Source: Paenibacillus sp. Marseille-Q4541
GTDB taxonomy: Bacteria; Bacillota; Bacilli; Paenibacillales; Paenibacillaceae
Assembly (NCBI RefSeq): GCF_018310695.1
Contig: NZ_JAGXCY010000001.1
Location: forward strand, 124,001-188,000
Reading direction: 5' to 3'
Length of the DNA: 64,000 nt
Made by a program: the position numbers and the translations under genes. The notes beneath the pieces were generated by a model, which saw only the letters and a list, made by a program, of their open reading frames with translations, did not search any database and was not told where the DNA came from. Below are positions 9,173 to 18,668 of this stretch, piece after piece (position 1 is the first letter of the stretch; every line of letters starts with the position of its first letter).

Positions 9173-9814
9173 TCACCCTTTCACACTTGTTTCTGCCTGA
9201 GGGGGTTGTTTCCTTTTGGGCCTGCCCATGGGGGTACGTGGTACTCTGCTTCGATAATATCGATCAAGAATAATTGCAGCCATCGTAGCAATTGCGGTTG
9301 CCACAAGTGTAGTTCCTACAATTTCAGCGGGATGGGCAGAATGATAATTAAGCCTAATAGCGATAAGTGTGGTAGGGATCAACGTAATGCTGGCTGTATT
9401 TAAGGCAAGCAACGTACACATCGCTGGACTTGCCACTTGTTTGTCTGGATTTAATTCTTGCAGCTGTTGCATCGCTTTAATCCCCATCGGGGTAGCTGCG
9501 TTTCCAAGCCCAAGTAAATTAGCACTCATATTGGACAAAATGTACCCCATGGCAGGATGATTCTTAGGAACGTCTGGAAATAAATAACCGACGACCGGGC
9601 CCAATAATTTAGCAATCTTGGTCAGCAATCCGGCATCTTCCGCTATCTTCATCATTCCCATCCAGAAGACAAGTACGCTAATTAAACCGAAGCAAACGGT
9701 AACACCTGTTGCCGCCCCGTCAAAAGCTGACTGAGTGACAACTTCGATGTTACCCTTCACCGCTGCAAAACAAAATCCGATCACAATCATGGCAAGCCAG
9801 ATGATATTTATCAC
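9173..9814 (-). CDS. spmA: Spore maturation protein A
   Basis: 213-residue membrane protein, partner of SpmB in spore core dehydration. It belongs to the same Gate fold family, with the motif GLGNAATPMGIKAM near residue 100 and ALNTASITLIP near 135. GTG at 9814 is the start, preceded by GGAGGGG at 9 bases. It lies 29 bases downstream of dacB, in the conserved order dacB-spmA-spmB. The C-terminus is short, basic and proline-rich. Confidence 0.95.
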   Translation of the reverse strand: MINIIWLAMIVIGFCFAAVKGNIEVVTQSAFDGAATGVTVCFGLISVLVFWMGMMKIAEDAGLLTKIAKLLGPVVGYLFPDVPKNHPAMGYILSNMSANLLGLGNAATPMGIKAMQQLQELNPDKQVASPAMCTLLALNTASITLIPTTLIAIRLNYHSAHPAEIVGTTLVATAIATMAAIILDRYYRSRVPRTPMGRPKRKQPPQAETSVKG

Positions 9815-9843
9815 CTTGATCCCCTCCCACTTTGGCTTACAAT

Positions 9844-11043
9844 TTATTCTCTTCTAAATATTTGGTTCAGCACTTCTTTTAGCGAACTCATGAGTGTACT
9901 CTTATGGATCAGATTGTAAGACAAGACCGATGTTGTAGCCGAGGTATCTTTAGGAATGTAGCTCCCCTTTTTGTAGACCGGAATATGACCGATCTTAACC
10001 CCATTCAGCATAAATTCTACCCGGCCTTTGAGGCCAAAATTAGAATCCTTGTCTACAACCTTTTTAGCTTCTTCCAGCTGCTGATCATATAGAATCAGCT
10101 TTGTTTTTACATCCTCCACTTCGGTAGAGAGCAAAGGATATCTGAAGGAGTTACCCGTAACATATTGAAACTTCTGGATAGACTGTCCTTTCTGAGCAAG
10201 ATCAACTAGCGGAAAATGCTCAAATCCGAAGTTTAGCATTTTAGCATGATCATTCCAGTCATCACCATCATTCAAGGTTACAGCTGCCAGTTGTTGTCCT
10301 TCACGAGTAGCAGAACTCACAAGACATCTGAATGCCTTCTTGGTGTAGCCAGTTTTTACCCCATCAGCTCCTTCATAGAGCCGCAACATCTTGTTTTTGT
10401 TAAGCCAGTTATAATCCCATGATTCACCTGGATTCGGTGCTTTCTTTTGCTGGGTGCCCACAATTCGTTTGAAATCGGCATTATGCAGTGCATAAGCGGT
10501 TAGCTTGGCCATATCATTGGCTGTAGAATAATGCCCCTCTGCATCAAGCCCATGAGGGTTCTTAAACTGTGTGTGACTCAATCCAATTTCCTCAGCCTTT
10601 TGATTCATCAGATGGACAAAACCTTCTTCTGATCCTCCAACGTGTTCCGCAATAGCTGTTGCCGCATCATTTCCTGACCGAAGCATAAGACCAAAGAGCA
10701 TATTCTCAAGGGTCATTTTCTCCCCAAGTTTTAAATACAAGGAGGAGCCTTCCTTGCCAGCTGCATTTTTACTAACGGTCACCATACTCTTTAAGTCTGC
10801 TTCTTCAACCGCAACGAGCGCTGTCATGATTTTGGTTAAACTTGCAATTCTCATTTCCTTATTACCGTCTTTACTGTACAAAATACGTCCAGAACTTACG
10901 TCAATAAGTGAAGCTGTCTCTGCATGAGTATCAAGCGCTGGTGGTTCCTTATGTTCAGGTGTATGATCGGCATAAGCTGTAAGTGGTGACAACATAAGTG
11001 TCACAATTAATGGCAACACACTACATTTTTTCAACAGGTTCAT
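9844..11043 (-). CDS. dacB: D-alanyl-D-alanine carboxypeptidase DacB (PBP5*)
   Basis: Penicillin-binding carboxypeptidase of 399 residues that trims peptidoglycan peptides and sets cortex cross-linking in the developing spore. A signal peptide covers about residues 1-25. Active-site motifs are present in order: SLTK (SxxK), SGN (SxN) and KTG in GVKTGYTK. Placement directly before spmA-spmB matches the Bacillus dacB operon, which favours dacB over the vegetative paralogue. A second paralogue, dacF, is at 25068-26252. Confidence 0.92.
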   Translation of the reverse strand: MNLLKKCSVLPLIVTLMLSPLTAYADHTPEHKEPPALDTHAETASLIDVSSGRILYSKDGNKEMRIASLTKIMTALVAVEEADLKSMVTVSKNAAGKEGSSLYLKLGEKMTLENMLFGLMLRSGNDAATAIAEHVGGSEEGFVHLMNQKAEEIGLSHTQFKNPHGLDAEGHYSTANDMAKLTAYALHNADFKRIVGTQQKKAPNPGESWDYNWLNKNKMLRLYEGADGVKTGYTKKAFRCLVSSATREGQQLAAVTLNDGDDWNDHAKMLNFGFEHFPLVDLAQKGQSIQKFQYVTGNSFRYPLLSTEVEDVKTKLILYDQQLEEAKKVVDKDSNFGLKGRVEFMLNGVKIGHIPVYKKGSYIPKDTSATTSVLSYNLIHKSTLMSSLKEVLNQIFRRE

Positions 11044-11135
11044 AGGTTCTCCTCCGGGTCCTCTACAGAATCTTGTACTATTCTATGGGCTCGTACATGG
11101 AAGTATGTCCACATCGGACGATTTTTCTCATATAA

Positions 11136-11180
11136 CAAAACAAAATCCCCCTCCATCGTAAGACTGGAAAGGGAATTTTG
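11136..11180 (-). terminator. Intrinsic terminator of ytfJ
   Basis: Hairpin with arms CAAAATCCCC and GGGAATTTTG (mismatched inside) lies directly after ytfJ; on the minus strand it is followed by TTTTG. It separates ytfJ from dacB. Confidence 0.75.
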
Positions 11181-11188
11181 AGTTTACT

Positions 11189-11629
11189 TTACACTTCATA
11201 AGTAGAAGTCGTTGTGGTGTGCGCTTGGTCATTCTTGAACAAGTGTTGAATTTGATCAATCACTTTCGGTGCCTGATCGATAATCTTCTCAAGCAAATGG
11301 GTATGGTTATCCAAAGGAACGATGTGAACCCCATCTTTACCGACGACGAGAAATGCAATCGGATGAATAGATACACCTCCGCCACTACCTCCGCCAAAAG
11401 GATTCGATGTCGTAGACGAGTGGGCCCCGCCGCGATCATAGTCGTGATCAGCGTCTGGGTGAAAATCACTTCCTCCTGCAGCAAAACCAAATCCTACGCG
11501 GCTGATCGGTAAAATAACCGTACCATCCGGTGTCTCCACCGCATCGCCAACAATGGTATTTACATCAACCATCGCTTTAATATTTTCCATGGCTGTCTTC
11601 ATTAGACCTTGAATTGGATGATCTGACAT
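11189..11629 (-). CDS. ytfJ: Sporulation protein YtfJ (GerW family)
   Basis: 146-residue member of the YtfJ/GerW family, needed in Bacillus for a step of spore germination. It begins MSDHPIQGLMKTAMENIK, has a glycine-rich middle (GGGSGGGVSI) and a conserved IHPIAFLVVGKDGVHIVPLD strand region. No signal peptide or membrane helix is seen. It lies 116 bases downstream of the ytfI homologue, as in Bacillus, where the pair is expressed in the forespore. Confidence 0.93.
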   Translation of the reverse strand: MSDHPIQGLMKTAMENIKAMVDVNTIVGDAVETPDGTVILPISRVGFGFAAGGSDFHPDADHDYDRGGAHSSTTSNPFGGGSGGGVSIHPIAFLVVGKDGVHIVPLDNHTHLLEKIIDQAPKVIDQIQHLFKNDQAHTTTTSTYEV

Positions 11630-11745
11630 AGACTACATACCTCCTACTTATCAATAGTTTGACATAGTATAGGTTTCCCAACTTTCGGTCTCTCTATGTG
11701 CCTATAACAAGAGAATATTAAAAAAAGATTCTCAGGTATGTTGCA

Positions 11746-12543
11746 CTAACCCAAATCACGACGCCACGCGAGAAGTCCTCCGTGAGCATCGGTAAGACGC
11801 CGAGTCACCATATGAAGAATTTTCATCCCCCTGAAAAACTTTATGTACGCCCGAAACTCAAATGTCGTATTAAGAGCCCATTGCTCATCCCACAAAGCAT
11901 GCACTTGAATATCCGGTCCTTCTGCAAATTTGACTTTGTAAGATAACCATCCGAGCATCATATTCTTAATCCCCCATGTCAAGCCTGTAAGTATAGAGGT
12001 AAATACGACATCTTCTGTGCCTAGCTTTGAGTGCCACAACAGTTTTGTGATTCGGATCATAGAAAAATCGTATGTATTCCAAATCTGAAGTGCATAAGCA
12101 CTCTTCATTAGCTCCTCCAATTGATAGGTGAACCCTTTTTCACCTCGCTTATTAGTGGAACCCGGCTCTTCATCACTCTTATCTTGTTCACCCTTTTGTT
12201 GCGATGTATTATTATCCCCCGGCTCTACTACCGTATTGTTCTCATGCCGAGCGAGTCTCTTCTCGTTCATTTTCTCTTTCACAAGTTCTGCGATTTGTTT
12301 CTTTAGCTCTTCAATACGCTGCTCAGGAACTTCGTAGTTGTAACGGATAATGCCGTATAAAAGCTTCACACGAAATTCCATTTGCGCCTTTGAATTGTGC
12401 GTCTCTAAACTAGCTTCAATATGTATATTGGATAGCAAGACCAATATGATGATCAGGATAATAACAGCAATAAATATCGCCCCAGCCCAAATCCACACGT
12501 GGGTTCCTCCTGTTTTTAAAAGGCTCTGCTCACTTCCATGCAT
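11746..12543 (-). CDS. ytfI: DUF2953 sporulation-associated membrane protein (YtfI-like)
   Basis: 265 residues. An N-terminal membrane helix at about 15-38 is followed by the family's early segment (KVLLYGIIRYNYEVPE-like; here VKLLYGIIRYNYE). A charged low-complexity stretch near 95-135 is rich in Glu, Lys and Asn. The C-terminal half carries KLGTEDVVFTSILTGLTWG, typical of DUF2953. Function is unknown; pairing with ytfJ suggests a spore role. It stands between the scpB terminator and ytfJ. Confidence 0.82.
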   Translation of the reverse strand: MHGSEQSLLKTGGTHVWIWAGAIFIAVIILIIILVLLSNIHIEASLETHNSKAQMEFRVKLLYGIIRYNYEVPEQRIEELKKQIAELVKEKMNEKRLARHENNTVVEPGDNNTSQQKGEQDKSDEEPGSTNKRGEKGFTYQLEELMKSAYALQIWNTYDFSMIRITKLLWHSKLGTEDVVFTSILTGLTWGIKNMMLGWLSYKVKFAEGPDIQVHALWDEQWALNTTFEFRAYIKFFRGMKILHMVTRRLTDAHGGLLAWRRDLG

Positions 12544-12592
12544 GCATTAGTCTAGTATGTTCATAAAAATTGGAAACCATTCGAATGTCGAA

Positions 12593-12633
12593 CAAAAAGA
12601 AACCGATGCCCTTAAATAGGAGCATCGGTTTCC
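12593..12633 (-). terminator. Intrinsic terminator of scpA-scpB
   Basis: Perfect arms GAAACCGATGC/GCATCGGTTTC with a CCTTAAATAGGA loop, followed on the minus strand by TTTTTG. It lies immediately after scpB. Confidence 0.9.
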
Positions 12634-12636
12634 CGG

Positions 12637-13242
12637 TTAACTTTCATTTACATTGTCTTCTTCGAGCATATTCTGTTCAAGCTTAGTAAACAGAAGCTGT
12701 GTCTCTTCTTCCAGCGGATCAGCTTCCTCAAACAAATTGGGCTCTGGTAAGTCTTTAATCGTACCAAGACCAAAATAATCAAGGAAGGCCTTCGTTGTTC
12801 CATATAAAATAGGTCTACCGATGGCTTCCGCTCTTCCTACTTCGTGAATTAAATCTTTGTTGCTCAGCGTATGAATCGCTCGCTCTGATTTGACACCACG
12901 AATCTCTTCAATCTCAATTCTTGTAATAGGCTGACGATAAGCAATGATGGACAGCGTCTCAAGTGCTGCTTGGGAAAGGGAAGAACGTGAAGGCGAATAA
13001 GCTAGTTTCTCAAAATATGGGGCATGATCAGGGAGTGTACCCATTTGGTAATTGCCCGCAATTTTCAATATCTGGAGACCTCTCTCCTGCTCTGTATATT
13101 CTCGCTTTAATTCCTCGAGGGCATCGGTCACGATATCAGGAGATTCGTTAACGATTTCCGAAAGCTGCTTGACGCCAAGGCCTTCCTCTCCCGCCAGAAA
13201 CAAAAGCCCCTCAATAATCGATTTCAATGTTCGAAAGTCCAT
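12637..13242 (-). CDS. scpB: Chromosome segregation and condensation protein ScpB
   Basis: 201-residue winged-helix kite subunit of the Smc-ScpAB condensin. Starts MDFRTLKSIIEGLLFLAGEEG; the tandem winged-helix core carries ALETLSIIAYRQPITRIEIEEIRGVKSERAI, the best-conserved family block. An acidic tail ends the protein. The start lies inside the end of scpA (32-base overlap), so translation is coupled. It binds the linker of ScpA, which closes the Smc ring. Confidence 0.96.
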   Translation of the reverse strand: MDFRTLKSIIEGLLFLAGEEGLGVKQLSEIVNESPDIVTDALEELKREYTEQERGLQILKIAGNYQMGTLPDHAPYFEKLAYSPSRSSLSQAALETLSIIAYRQPITRIEIEEIRGVKSERAIHTLSNKDLIHEVGRAEAIGRPILYGTTKAFLDYFGLGTIKDLPEPNLFEEADPLEEETQLLFTKLEQNMLEEDNVNES

Positions 13243-14020
13243 CGATCTGTTTTTCCCCTCTCCATTCCATCACGATATCTTCAAACAATCGTTCCTGGTA
13301 ACATACAATTTTCTTCATTTTCATCAACTCCAAAATAGCTAAAAACGTAACAACAATCTCTTGACGAATCATCTCTTCATGAAACAGCTTGGAGAAAAGC
13401 ATTTTCCCACCAAACCCTTTGGCTTGCAGTGCTCCTGCTACATCTCGAATCCGGTCTTTAACCGATATCTCATCCCGATGAATTTTGGCTACTGCCGGTT
13501 GCCGGGAAGACCTGCTTAGTGCCTTCTGAAAAGCAGCAATTAGATCTGAAGCGTGTAGCCCTTGTACCGGATTACTCGGCTCTGCCTGAACATATGGAGT
13601 TAGATCTTCTGGCTCCTTGGAGAAAATAAGACTCCTAACCGATTCCCTCTCGTGTAAATGACGGGCAATACCTTTGAATTTACGGTACTCCATCAGTCTC
13701 TGTACGAGTTCTGCACGAGGATCATTCATATCCTCTTCCATATAATCATCATAGGTTTCAAAATCCGCAAACACCGGAGGTTTGGGAAGCAGTATTTTGG
13801 ATTTAATCGCAAGCAAGGTTGCTGCCATGACGAGGAATTCACTTGTAATATCAAGCTCTAATTCCTGCATGGAATGAATGTAGTCCATATATTGATCTGT
13901 AATATGACTGATCGGAATATCTTGGATGTCAATTTCATGTTTGTCAATCAAGTGCAATAAAAGGTCCAAAGGTCCTTCAAACGTTTCAAGCTTATAGGTT
14001 ACAACCGTCAATGGACGCAT
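13211..14020 (-). CDS. scpA: Chromosome segregation and condensation protein ScpA
   Basis: 269-residue kleisin subunit of the bacterial condensin. The N-terminal signature YKLETFEGPLDLLLHLIDKHEIDI binds the Smc neck, an acidic middle (DDYMEEDMNDPRAELV) follows, and the C-terminal winged helix (VVTFLAILELMKMK) binds the Smc head. ATG at 14020 follows a purine-rich GCGGGAGGA site. Transcribed with scpB and closed by an intrinsic terminator. Confidence 0.95.
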   Translation of the reverse strand: MRPLTVVTYKLETFEGPLDLLLHLIDKHEIDIQDIPISHITDQYMDYIHSMQELELDITSEFLVMAATLLAIKSKILLPKPPVFADFETYDDYMEEDMNDPRAELVQRLMEYRKFKGIARHLHERESVRSLIFSKEPEDLTPYVQAEPSNPVQGLHASDLIAAFQKALSRSSRQPAVAKIHRDEISVKDRIRDVAGALQAKGFGGKMLFSKLFHEEMIRQEIVVTFLAILELMKMKKIVCYQERLFEDIVMEWRGEKQIDGLSNIEIDY

Positions 14021-14045
14021 CCTCCCGCTTCAGTTACAAAATACA

Positions 14046-14103
14046 AGTGCCCTGCCCCCGCATCTTTTTGTATTTTACCAAAAAGATGCGAGTACAGGGC
14101 ACT
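14046..14103 (-). terminator. Long hairpin terminating the rib operon
   Basis: Two-part hairpin: outer arms AGTGCCCTG/CAGGGCACT, internal asymmetric loop, inner arms CGCATCTTTTTG/CAAAAAGATGCG. It lies between ribH and scpA. On the minus strand it is followed by TGTATTTTG, so the T tract is weak for a simple terminator. It is most likely the end of the rib transcript and could also stabilise the message. Confidence 0.65.
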
Positions 14104-14117
14104 ACATTAAATAAGCA

Positions 14118-14585
14118 CTATTTTAGCTGTTTCGTCAAGTTTGCCATTTCAATTGCTGCCACTGCCGCATCCCATCCTTTGTTACCCGCCTTGGTTCCGG
14201 AACGCTCAATTGCCTGTTCAATATTCTCGGTGGAGACGAGACCAAAAATAGTAGGAACGCCGGTCTTCAGATTAATAGCTGCAACTCCTTTAGACATTTC
14301 ATTACATACATAATCATAATGTGTTGTAGATCCGCGAATGACGGTAGCCAGCGTTACTACAGCATCGTATTTGCCGCTCTCGGCCATTTTTTGAGCAATC
14401 AGCGGGATTTCAAATGCACCGGGAACCCATGCTACATCGACTTCATCGTCCTTCACACCATGACGTTTAAAAGCATCCAAGGAAGCAGACAATAGCTTGC
14501 TTGTCAAAAATTCATTAAACCTTCCTACAACCACACCGTATCGTAATCCCTCGGAAACCAAATTTCCTTCAAAATAATTTGCCAT
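14118..14585 (-). CDS. ribH: 6,7-dimethyl-8-ribityllumazine synthase
   Basis: 155-residue lumazine synthase that condenses 5-amino-6-ribitylaminouracil with dihydroxybutanone phosphate. Conserved blocks are [14 protein letters not shown], the substrate loop VPGAFEIPL and GCVIRG-type [12 protein letters not shown], whose His is catalytic. Length is typical. It is the last gene of the riboflavin operon; no ribT-like gene follows, unlike B. subtilis. Confidence 0.97.
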   Translation of the reverse strand: MANYFEGNLVSEGLRYGVVVGRFNEFLTSKLLSASLDAFKRHGVKDDEVDVAWVPGAFEIPLIAQKMAESGKYDAVVTLATVIRGSTTHYDYVCNEMSKGVAAINLKTGVPTIFGLVSTENIEQAIERSGTKAGNKGWDAAVAAIEMANLTKQLK

Positions 14586-14611
14586 AATTTACTTCTCCTC
14601 TTCTCTTCTAA

Positions 14612-15853
14612 TTAAAGATCTTTATCTTCGTTCTGTTCTATATCATCAAAAGTTAACATATGACCGAGTTTCGCCTGTTTCGTATGCAGATAGGAAGTAT
14701 TATCTTCGTTCTCAGCTATCTGAATCGGAACCCGCTCCACGACTTCCAGACCGTATCCTTCCAGTCCTTTTATTTTGCGCGGATTGTTCGTAAGGAGCTT
14801 AATCTTACTGACACCAAGATCTTTCAAAATTTGAGCACCTATACCATAGTCCCGAAGATCGGCTGGAAAACCAAGCTTCAGATTTGCATCTACGGTATCT
14901 AAGCCCTGCTCCTGAAGTTTATAGGCCTTCAGTTTATTAATAAGGCCAATTCCTCTTCCTTCCTGACGCATATAGAGAAGGACACCACTTCCATTTTCGT
15001 GGATTTGCCTCAGTGCTGCGTCAAACTGAGGGCCACAGTCACAACGATGGGAATGAAAAACATCCCCTGTCAAACATTCCGAATGGACACGTACAAGTAT
15101 CGGTTCATTGGGATCTAGCTCCCCTTTAACGAGAGCTACATGTTCTTTGTTATCCACTTCATTAGTGTAGGCAACCGCACGGAATTCTCCAAAATCAGTT
15201 GGCATTCGAACACTAACTTCCCGTGTCACCAGATTTTCTTTCGTATTCCGATATGCAATCATGTCCTTGATAGTAATCAGTTTCAGATCATGTTTCTGTG
15301 CAATTTCATAGAGATCAGGCAGACGAGCCATCGAGCCATCCTCTTTTATAATTTCGCATATTACGCCAGCTGGATACGCTCCGCTCATTCGTGCCAAATC
15401 CACAGCAGCTTCCGTATGTCCAGCACGTCTAAGCACTCCGCCTTTTTTGGCAATGAGAGGAAACATATGTCCTGGTTTTCTGAAGTCTTCGCCTTTTGCA
15501 TCAGGATCAATAAATGCTTTCACCGTGATCGAACGCTCATGCGCTGAAATACCAGTCGTTGTCAGTTTATGGTCTACGGATACGGTAAAAGCCGTCCCGT
15601 GGAAATCTGTATTTTGCTGCACCATAGGTTTCAAATCCAGCTCATCGGCCCGTTCCTGCGTAATGGGTACACATACCAGTCCTCGGCCTTGTGTAATCAT
15701 AAAATTAATTACTTCCGGAGTAGCCAGTTCAGCTAGGGCAACAAAGTCCCCTTCGTTCTCACGGTCTTCATCATCAACGACGATAACGACCTTTCCTTTT
15801 TGCAAATCCAGAATGGCTTCTTCTACTGTATGAAACAGGAATGTATTCTCCAT
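14612..15853 (-). CDS. ribBA: Bifunctional DHBP synthase / GTP cyclohydrolase II
   Basis: 413-residue fusion supplying both riboflavin precursors. The N-terminal half (1-200) is 3,4-dihydroxy-2-butanone 4-phosphate synthase with [10 protein letters not shown] and [12 protein letters not shown]. The C-terminal half is GTP cyclohydrolase II with its zinc-binding site [19 protein letters not shown] and the [10 protein letters not shown] motif. It lies between ribE and ribH with short gaps, all under the FMN riboswitch at 17932-18089. Confidence 0.97.
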   Translation of the reverse strand: MENTFLFHTVEEAILDLQKGKVVIVVDDEDRENEGDFVALAELATPEVINFMITQGRGLVCVPITQERADELDLKPMVQQNTDFHGTAFTVSVDHKLTTTGISAHERSITVKAFIDPDAKGEDFRKPGHMFPLIAKKGGVLRRAGHTEAAVDLARMSGAYPAGVICEIIKEDGSMARLPDLYEIAQKHDLKLITIKDMIAYRNTKENLVTREVSVRMPTDFGEFRAVAYTNEVDNKEHVALVKGELDPNEPILVRVHSECLTGDVFHSHRCDCGPQFDAALRQIHENGSGVLLYMRQEGRGIGLINKLKAYKLQEQGLDTVDANLKLGFPADLRDYGIGAQILKDLGVSKIKLLTNNPRKIKGLEGYGLEVVERVPIQIAENEDNTSYLHTKQAKLGHMLTFDDIEQNEDKDL

Positions 15854-15902
15854 CGCAATAACCTGCTTTCATTTGTTTGTCTTCTATCTATTTTTTTCAT
15901 GT

Positions 15903-16571
15903 TCAGGAAAAACCATGACTGCTTAAAAAATCATAGCTGAGTGCAGAGGATTGATCAGCTTTTGAACCTGAATGATTCTGCGCATAGCCAAGTAGGTGAT
16001 TCACATATTTACCAATTACATCACATTCAATATTTACGATATCTCCCGTGTTCCGATAGGCCAGCACCGTCTCTTGCAAAGTATGAGGGATGATGGATAC
16101 CGTGAACGCACCGCCCGTTACATCCACTACCGTTAAGCTTGTTCCTTCTACTGTGATGGATCCTTTTGGAATAATATATTTGAAAACATCTGTATTCATT
16201 GGAGAAATTTCAAATACTACTGCATTTTGATCCCTCTGAGTGGAAGTAATCTGAGCTGTACCGTCCACATGCCCTTGGACAATATGTCCACCAAACCGAC
16301 CTTTTGCAGACATCGCTCTTTCCAAATTGACATAACTTCCATTACCGAGCTGTTTCAGATTGGTGTGCCTGTATGTCTCCGGCATAACATCAGCAAGAAA
16401 ACCGGAAGCTTCGATGGATGTAGCCGTGAGACAAACACCGTTTACAGCTACGCTGTCTCCAATGTTTAGATCTTCCATAATCCTTTTGGCTGAAATTCCA
16501 AGCACCATCGCTTCCCCTTTTCGGCCTATACTCCGAACTTTGCCCACCTCTTCTATTAAGCCAGTAAACAA
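15903..16571 (-). CDS. ribE: Riboflavin synthase alpha subunit
   Basis: 222-residue riboflavin synthase that dismutates two lumazines into riboflavin. The internally duplicated lumazine-binding barrel starts with MFTGLIEEVGKV and has GDSVAVNGVCLT in the first repeat and GSITVEGTSLTVVDV in the second. It starts 13 bases after ribD ends. The last 20 residues are a serine-rich extension of no evident function. Confidence 0.96.
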   Translation of the reverse strand: MFTGLIEEVGKVRSIGRKGEAMVLGISAKRIMEDLNIGDSVAVNGVCLTATSIEASGFLADVMPETYRHTNLKQLGNGSYVNLERAMSAKGRFGGHIVQGHVDGTAQITSTQRDQNAVVFEISPMNTDVFKYIIPKGSITVEGTSLTVVDVTGGAFTVSIIPHTLQETVLAYRNTGDIVNIECDVIGKYVNHLLGYAQNHSGSKADQSSALSYDFLSSHGFS

Positions 16572-16584
16572 AACAAATCACTCC

Positions 16585-17694
16585 TTATCCACTTTCCGGC
16601 CAGACCGGCAATCCTGTAATTCGGATATTGTCACCCATAGTCTCCACCTCAAGATTATTCAGCTTAATGGCTTCACTCATACGTTCTACCCCTTCAAATT
16701 GAAAACTGCCGGGGTTATGATATCCCCCAACAATCTTGGGTGCAATGAACATAATCAGCCGATCCACCAGCTTCTTCTCCAGCATGGCTCCACTAAGTGT
16801 TCCTCCGCCTTCCAGCAAGATAGAGCCAATCTCAAGTTCGCTAAGTTTGCTAAGCGCTGTAGGCAGATCCACCCTTGGACCGGGACCACAGCGAACGACC
16901 TGAACACCTAGATTTTCAAAATATTTAGCCGCTTCAAAGTCAGCTTCATCTGTTGTCAGGAGAATCGTTGGTGCTAGACCGTCTTTCACTAGCTTGGCGT
17001 TTCTGGGGGTCCGAAGTTTTGAATCAACAATGATCCGAATTGGATTTATTCCATCCACAGGTAACCGGGTTGTTAACTCGGGATTGTCCGTAATAACGGT
17101 CCCCACTCCCACCATGATTCCCTGATGTCGATGCCTGAGCATATGGACATGTTCTCTGGCTTGGTCATTTGAAATCCACTTACTGTCCCCACTTTTGGTA
17201 GCGATTTTGCCATCTAATGTGGAGGCCGTCTTTAGAGTGACAAACGGTATTCCTGTGGTGATGTACTTGATGAATTGCTCGTTAAGGCGTCTCGCACGGT
17301 CTCGGAGTATACCAACTTCCACTTCAATTCCGTGTTTACGAAGTATCTCCACTCCTTTACCCGCCACCTGATGATTTGGATCCTCGCAGGCTACAATTAC
17401 TTTTTTCACTTTCATGCTAATCAGTTTTTCGCTGCAAGGAGGTGTTTTCCCATAATGACTGCAAGGTTCGAGCGTAACGTAAACCGTGCTTCCTTCTGCT
17501 TCACTCCCAGCCATCGCAAGCGCATGTACTTCGGCATGACCTTTTCCTCTTTGCAGATGAGTACCAAGACCAACCATTCGGCCGTCTTTGACGATAACAC
17601 AACCTACAACCGGATTAATTCCCGTTTGTCCCTGCGCCCGTTCCGCCATATCAAGGGCAAGTGACATGTAGAACTCATCATTCATCAATTCCAT
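16585..17694 (-). CDS. ribD: Bifunctional pyrimidine deaminase/reductase RibD
   Basis: 369-residue enzyme for the second and third steps of riboflavin synthesis. The N-terminal deaminase has zinc ligands in HAEVHAL and PCSHYGKTPPCS; the C-terminal reductase begins near 150 (FVTLKTASTLDGKIAT). I start at ATG 17694, with GAGG 8 bases upstream. The open frame runs 35 codons further upstream, but that part runs into the riboswitch terminator, so it is not coding. First gene of the rib operon. Confidence 0.95.
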   Translation of the reverse strand: MELMNDEFYMSLALDMAERAQGQTGINPVVGCVIVKDGRMVGLGTHLQRGKGHAEVHALAMAGSEAEGSTVYVTLEPCSHYGKTPPCSEKLISMKVKKVIVACEDPNHQVAGKGVEILRKHGIEVEVGILRDRARRLNEQFIKYITTGIPFVTLKTASTLDGKIATKSGDSKWISNDQAREHVHMLRHRHQGIMVGVGTVITDNPELTTRLPVDGINPIRIIVDSKLRTPRNAKLVKDGLAPTILLTTDEADFEAAKYFENLGVQVVRCGPGPRVDLPTALSKLSELEIGSILLEGGGTLSGAMLEKKLVDRLIMFIAPKIVGGYHNPGSFQFEGVERMSEAIKLNNLEVETMGDNIRITGLPVWPESG

Positions 17695-17723
17695 CTCTGT
17701 TACCTCATTTCTCTGCGAACCAA

Positions 17724-17771
17724 AATAACAAAAAAGACCCCAAACCGATAAATAAACCGGAAGGGGCCTTA
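17724..17771 (-). terminator. Riboswitch-controlled terminator before ribD
   Basis: On the minus strand, arms GGCCCC and GGGGTC with an inner CCG/CGG stem precede TTTTTTG, 30 bases before the ribD start. It lies downstream of the FMN aptamer, so it is the expected expression platform: FMN binding would favour termination. The competing antiterminator pairing was not modelled. Confidence 0.8.
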
Positions 17772-17931
17772 GAGAGATCGCTGAATAAAAGCATAACAAA
17801 TCAAGTTCACAGATTCTAATAAGCTATTCACAGGGTACGCCAAAATAAACGTACACACCTAAGAAACGCTTCAATAGACTCAAACGATTTATATATGCCG
17901 GTAATAAACAAATAACGTCTATGTACCTTCA

Positions 17932-18089
17932 TTCCTTCTCTCATCCAGACTATACTGTCGGTTCCGGAGTTGCACCAGATCCACCGTAAGCGTTAGCTTA
18001 GCGGGTCACGGACTTAGACTGTTCCATGTACAATTCATGCTCATGGAGGTCATCACCGCCGGTAGGGAATTTCGCCCTGCCCCGAAGGA
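17932..18089 (-). promoter_or_regulatory. FMN riboswitch (RFN element)
   Basis: On the minus strand the aptamer starts with CTTCGGGGCAGGG, continues with CCCTACCGGCGGTGATGACC, and ends with the conserved GGATGAGAGAAGGA (complement at 17933-17946). These blocks are diagnostic of the RFN element. It lies 240 bases upstream of ribD with an intrinsic terminator between them, so it should switch off ribD-E-BA-H when FMN is plentiful. Confidence 0.96.
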
Positions 18090-18122
18090 AAATACAATAT
18101 GAAGTTGTAAAGCTTAAGAGAA

Positions 18123-18151
18123 ATATTAGCATCCTCTTAACTAAAAATCAA
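18123..18151 (-). promoter_or_regulatory. Candidate promoter of the rib operon
   Basis: Minus-strand TTGATT, 17 bases, then TAATAT preceded by TGC (extended -10), ending about 35 bases before the FMN aptamer. Position is right for a SigA promoter of the riboswitch leader; the match is only moderate. Confidence 0.45.
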
Positions 18152-18185
18152 CAGTATCCATAATTAGTCTTTCTACAAATATAAA

Positions 18186-18213
18186 AAACACCCCTACAAT
18201 TAGGGGTGTTAAC
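18186..18213 (-). terminator. Intrinsic terminator of ppiB
   Basis: Hairpin AACACCCCTA/TAGGGGTGTT with a short CAAT loop lies 22 bases after ppiB; on the minus strand it is followed by TTTTTTATATTT. Confidence 0.9.
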
Positions 18214-18233
18214 ATATTCATTTGAATCTAATC

Positions 18234-18668
18234 TTATGCGTCAAAAACAGATACACTCTTCATTTTGTCGCCTTGTTTCACGCCATCGATGAATTCCATA
18301 CCTTTAACAACTTTACCAAAAACAGTGTGAACACCGTCCAGATGTGGTTGTGGCTTGTACACGATAAAGAACTGGCTTCCGCCTGTGTTTTTACCAGCAT
18401 GTGCCATGGAAAGAACACCTTTTGTGTGTTTTGTTGTGTTTGTAGCTGTTTCACAATCAATGGAGTAACCAGGACCGCCAGTACCGGTACCGTTAGGGCA
18501 TCCGCCTTGAGCTACAAAACCTGGAATTACACGGTGAAAGCTTAGTCCGTTATAAAATCCTTCGTTTGCCAATTTTTCAAAGTTTGCTACTGTGTTTGGA
18601 GCTTCTTCTGGTAGAAATTCTATTTCAACAGTTCCACCATTTTCGAGTTCGATGATACCTTTTTTCAT
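18234..18668 (-). CDS. ppiB: Peptidyl-prolyl cis-trans isomerase (cyclophilin)
   Basis: 144-residue cytoplasmic cyclophilin that speeds proline isomerisation during folding. Core motifs are [13 protein letters not shown], the [12 protein letters not shown] loop and [15 protein letters not shown]. No signal peptide. It follows lysA after a terminator, the same neighbourhood as in Bacillus, and is closed by its own terminator. Confidence 0.96.
   Translation of the reverse strand: MKKGIIELENGGTVEIEFLPEEAPNTVANFEKLANEGFYNGLSFHRVIPGFVAQGGCPNGTGTGGPGYSIDCETATNTTKHTKGVLSMAHAGKNTGGSQFFIVYKPQPHLDGVHTVFGKVVKGMEFIDGVKQGDKMKSVSVFDA

Noticed and set aside
15140-15833. Long plus-strand open frames opposite ribBA
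   Set aside because: They are shadows of the ribBA codons on the other strand with no start signals.
17695-17799. N-terminal extension of RibD by 35 codons
   Set aside because: The extension is the translated riboswitch terminator; a good ribosome site lies before ATG 17694.
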